From positions 62,001-126,000 of the forward strand of contig NZ_CP126742.1 of NCBI RefSeq assembly GCF_030246945.1: a stretch of 64,000 bases of DNA, written 5' to 3'. Of this stretch, positions 60,225 through 64,000 are shown one piece after another. Under the pieces are notes generated by a model that was not told the DNA's origin, did not search any database, and saw only the letters and a program-made list of their open reading frames with translations. This stretch comes from Microbacterium sp. zg-Y1090 (lineage in GTDB: Bacteria > Actinomycetota > Actinomycetes > Actinomycetales > Microbacteriaceae). Position 1 is the first letter of the stretch; the number at the start of each line of letters is the position of its first letter. Made by a program: the position numbers and the translations under genes.

Positions 60225-60776
60225 TCAGCGCGCGACGGCGCGGGCGACGCCGGCGTTGCGCAGGCCGCGACCGACCGCGAGCCCGGCCGCCGTCCACGCC
60301 ACCGGTCCCAGCACCGATACCGAGAGGTAGGTCACCTGGGCCCAGGGCGCGAGAGAGCCGAGGTCGGCGACCATCGCGACCACGAACGCCACGATGGCGC
60401 CGAGGATGACCGCCGAGATGAAGAAGCGCCAGGCCTGCCACACCCGGTAGCGGGTGGCGGCGGCGACGAGCTCCTGGATGCCGCCGAACAGCAGCGCGGT
60501 GCCGATGAACCGCAGGGCCCAGTGCGGCGCGAGCGCCGCCCCGACGAGGGCGGCCATGAGGTGGGTGAGCAGTGCCACCCACGGCAGGCGCAGCGCCTCC
60601 TGCGCGATGATGCCGGGCAGCACGTGCACGCCGAGCACGACGCCGTAGATGATCGGGAACGCGGCGATGACCAGGGGCGTCAGCCAGCTTCCGACGGCGG
60701 CCATGATTCCGGTGGCGACGCCGATCGCGGCGCAGGTCAGCAGGACGCGCGTCGAAAGTCGGGAGGTCGCAGGCAC
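60225..60776 (-). CDS. ECF transporter substrate-binding subunit, YkoE-like
   Basis: A 183-residue membrane protein with about six helices (LLTCAAIGVATGIMAAVGSW, PIIYGVVLGVHVLPGII, FFISAVILGAIVAFVVAMVA among them). FPIIYGVVLGVHVLPGIIAQ and GIQELVAAATRYRVW are typical of the YkoE family, linked to thiamine or its hydroxymethylpyrimidine part. That link is inference; no TPP riboswitch is seen upstream. GTG 60776 lies 6 nt after TAGCCT (complement of 60783-60788), so the operon starts leaderless. Confidence 0.85.
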   Translation of the reverse strand: MPATSRLSTRVLLTCAAIGVATGIMAAVGSWLTPLVIAAFPIIYGVVLGVHVLPGIIAQEALRLPWVALLTHLMAALVGAALAPHWALRFIGTALLFGGIQELVAAATRYRVWQAWRFFISAVILGAIVAFVVAMVADLGSLAPWAQVTYLSVSVLGPVAWTAAGLAVGRGLRNAGVARAVAR

Positions 60777-60868
60777 CCGTCCAGGCTAGCCGTGGCACCT
60801 GCATGGCGGGCGGGAGGACGACCGGAGAAAACCGAAAGACCGGGAAGCGCCCGCTCAGAGACCCTGGG

Positions 60869-61855
60869 TCAGATCCGGCGCCGTCGGCGGGTCAGGCGCA
60901 CCCCTGGCAGCGGCGGGGCGGGCACGCGCTCGGGGCCGTGCCCGACGACGTGCCCGAAGCGGTCGGAGTCGGCCTCCCATGCCTCGCGTGCCTCGACGAT
61001 CTCCTCGTGCGAGCGGCCGACGAAGTTCCACCACATGACGATGTCGCTCTCGAACGGCTCTCCGCCCAGCAGGAACAGGGTCGCCGGTTCGTCGGCGGTG
61101 ACCTGCACGCCGGAGGGCCCCGGCGGAAGGTAGAGCAGCTGCTGCGGGGCGAGCGGCACGTCGTCCTGCCCGTCGAGGTGTACGAGCGTCGTGCCGGTCA
61201 CCCCTGCCAGACCGTGCTCCCACGCCGCCTCGAGCGGCAGGTGCACGCGGGTACCCGCGGGCAGGCGCACCTCCGCGCCGACGAGGGGGGTGTACACGGA
61301 TGCCGGTGAGGCGGTGCCGGCGAAGCGCCCCATCACGACGGTCGCCTCGGCTCCGTCGTCGAGCGCGACGACCGGGAGCTGCTCATGCTGCTCGAACGCG
61401 GGCGACCCGTGCCGGCGCGACTCCGGCAGCGCCACCCACAGCTGCAGCGCGTCGAGGGGTGCGGGGTCGTCGCCGAGCGAGTACTCCGAATGGGCGATGC
61501 CGGCGCCGCTGGTCATGAGATCGAGCGACCCGCGGCGCACGATCACGTCGCTGCCCAGGGTGTCGCGGTGGCGCACCTCGCCGACGAGCGGCCACGTGAC
61601 GGTCTGCAGGCCGATGTGCGGGTGCGGCTCGACCCGCATCACCGTCGACTGCGGTCCGAACCGGTCGAAGAAGCACCATGCCCCGATCGTGGGGAGGGCG
61701 CGCTGCGGCAGGCTCCGGTGCACCGTCATGGCCCGCAGGCCCCCCAGCGGCACCTCACGGGCGTCGAGCATCAGCACCCCGGCGCCGGGGGCGGTGGCCG
61801 TCGCAGCGGGGGTGGGCGCGTCGGTGGGGGCGGCCTCCGCGTCCCAGCGGGTCAT
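60869..61855 (-). CDS. pirin family protein
   Basis: A 328-residue bicupin. The N-terminal metal-binding cupin shows the pirin motif VEPHPHIGLQTVTWPLVGEV (about 96-115) and TSGAGIAHSEYS; the C-terminal cupin is more degenerate, ending FLLGGEPFESDIVMWWNFVG. Bacterial pirins have roles from quercetin dioxygenase to regulation, so the function is open. ATG 61855 overlaps the GNAT stop (ATGA), giving a GNAT-pirin operon. Confidence 0.92.
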   Translation of the reverse strand: MTRWDAEAAPTDAPTPAATATAPGAGVLMLDAREVPLGGLRAMTVHRSLPQRALPTIGAWCFFDRFGPQSTVMRVEPHPHIGLQTVTWPLVGEVRHRDTLGSDVIVRRGSLDLMTSGAGIAHSEYSLGDDPAPLDALQLWVALPESRRHGSPAFEQHEQLPVVALDDGAEATVVMGRFAGTASPASVYTPLVGAEVRLPAGTRVHLPLEAAWEHGLAGVTGTTLVHLDGQDDVPLAPQQLLYLPPGPSGVQVTADEPATLFLLGGEPFESDIVMWWNFVGRSHEEIVEAREAWEADSDRFGHVVGHGPERVPAPPLPGVRLTRRRRRI

Positions 61856-62199
61856 GAGTCCTCGGTGTCGGGGTCCGTGCTGCCGAGGTCCTCCACGAGC
61901 GGCCAGTGCACGGTGAGCCCGGGCACGTCGTTCTCCTTCAGGTAGGACGCGACGAAGGGGCACAGCGGCTCGACCTCCTCGCCACGGCCGGCGACGTCGG
62001 CCAGCGACTCGGCGACGAGGTCGGTGGCGAGACCGCGCCCGCGGAACGCCGGGTCGATCTCGGTGTGGGTGAAGCGCAGACGCCCGTGGCCGTCGGGCTC
62101 GAACTCGGCATAGCCCGCCAGTACGTCGGCGACACGGATCTCGTAGCGGTTCTCCTCGTCGTCTCGCGTGACGGACGGCGGTGTTTCGAGCAGGGCCAT
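61852..62199 (-). CDS. small GNAT-type N-acetyltransferase (COG2388 group)
   Basis: A 115-residue acetyltransferase-like protein of the short YjdJ type. The acetyl-CoA motif A is HTEIDPAFRGRGLATDLVAE; then LCPFVASYLKEND follows, with the conserved C-P-F-V signature of this group. The substrate is unknown. ATG 62199 is chosen for its AAGGAGCCACC site. Confidence 0.9.
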   Translation of the reverse strand: MALLETPPSVTRDDEENRYEIRVADVLAGYAEFEPDGHGRLRFTHTEIDPAFRGRGLATDLVAESLADVAGRGEEVEPLCPFVASYLKENDVPGLTVHWPLVEDLGSTDPDTEDS

Positions 62200-62351
62200 G
62201 GTGGCTCCTTCCGGTCGATTCGTCCCAACGTATGCGGCAGGGCCGTTGTTCCGCGAGGGTCGGGGTCTGCCGTTCATCGCGCGTCCTGTGCCGTTCGTCG
62301 CATCCTCGTGGCGCCGCCGACCGCGACAGCGGCGCCGGTTCCTACTTTGGA

Positions 62352-62371
62352 GGCACGCAATGTCGCGTGCC
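62352..62371 (+). promoter_or_regulatory. hairpin/dyad just before the cstA ribosome site
   Basis: GGCACGC (62352-62358) and GCGTGCC (62365-62371) form a perfect 7-bp inverted repeat with a 6-nt loop. It lies directly between a -10-like TACTTT (62343-62348) and the GAAGGAGA ribosome site. It could be an operator at the transcript start or an RNA hairpin that affects translation. Confidence 0.5.
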
Positions 62372-62384
62372 CGAAGGAGACCCG

Positions 62385-64000
<1,616 letters not shown>

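Noticed and set aside
60777..60868. TPP riboswitch before the ECF operon
   Set aside because: The conserved CUGAGA and ACCUGA elements are not found in this 92-nt gap.
58320..61133. Plus-strand open frame of 937 codons opposite the ECF operon
   Set aside because: Antisense shadow without motifs; the minus strand carries two full ABC ATPase halves and two membrane subunits.

Overview
This window looks like chromosomal DNA from a high-GC actinobacterium of the family Microbacteriaceae, most likely Microbacterium or a close relative. The signs are the very high GC content, frequent GTG starts, the recurring GGATGCC/GGCATCC codon signature, and typical actinobacterial families (DUF3073, DUF222-HNH, an F420-type Ddn-like protein, CebR-type operators). 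I see no rRNA, tRNA, prophage, transposase or CRISPR array.

Layout. 1-4080: a YtrA-like GntR regulator overlapping a truncated ABC ATPase gene, then a complete OpuA/ProVWX-like betaine importer. 4087-8256: two tandem paralogous membrane/coiled-coil proteins of unknown function, then a 43-residue membrane protein overlapping purL. 8406-11234: an alcohol dehydrogenase lacking the structural-zinc lobe, a secreted fasciclin protein, and an ArsR gene followed by a broken SRPBCC partner. 11278-20040: sufS-sufU, an M20 amidohydrolase, a GH13 alpha-glucosidase with its LacI regulator, apt, a 2-hydroxyacid dehydrogenase and purSQ. 20121-26110: a complete beta-glucoside/cello-oligosaccharide operon (cebEFG-bglC-cebR) with three CebR-like operators at one promoter. 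26189-40259: an NCS2 permease, purC, a GT1 glycosyltransferase, DUF222-HNH, a drug-type MFS pump, a Ddn-like protein, purD, small proteins, and purM-purF followed by a CynX-type MFS. 40266-46065: DUF3073, Usp, PadR-DUF4097 with a large palindromic operator, a TipAS-type MerR, small proteins, topoisomerase IB and paired CrcB channels. 46177-53600: an RND exporter with a long acidic repeat tail, an aldose 1-epimerase and a DEAD-box helicase with a repetitive arginine-rich N-terminal tail. 53886-64000: radical SAM, VanY, acyl-CoA dehydrogenase, a YkoEDC-like ECF transporter, pirin, GNAT and the start of cstA.

Themes. De novo purine synthesis genes (purL, purSQ, purC, purD, purMF), apt and a nucleobase permease lie within about 33 kb, but most have their own promoter. 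A striking pattern is that 17 genes have a -10-like hexamer exactly 6 nt before the start codon, which implies leaderless mRNAs and fixes several start sites. Many regulators have a clear operator in the sequence: GntR, ArsR, both LacI regulators, PadR and MerR.

No gene cluster here is clearly a new defence or biosynthetic system. The least explained elements are the tandem HDAVT/RWLEYE paralogs, the 67-bp palindrome at 26189-26255, and the overlapping leaderless ORF before the acyl-CoA dehydrogenase gene.
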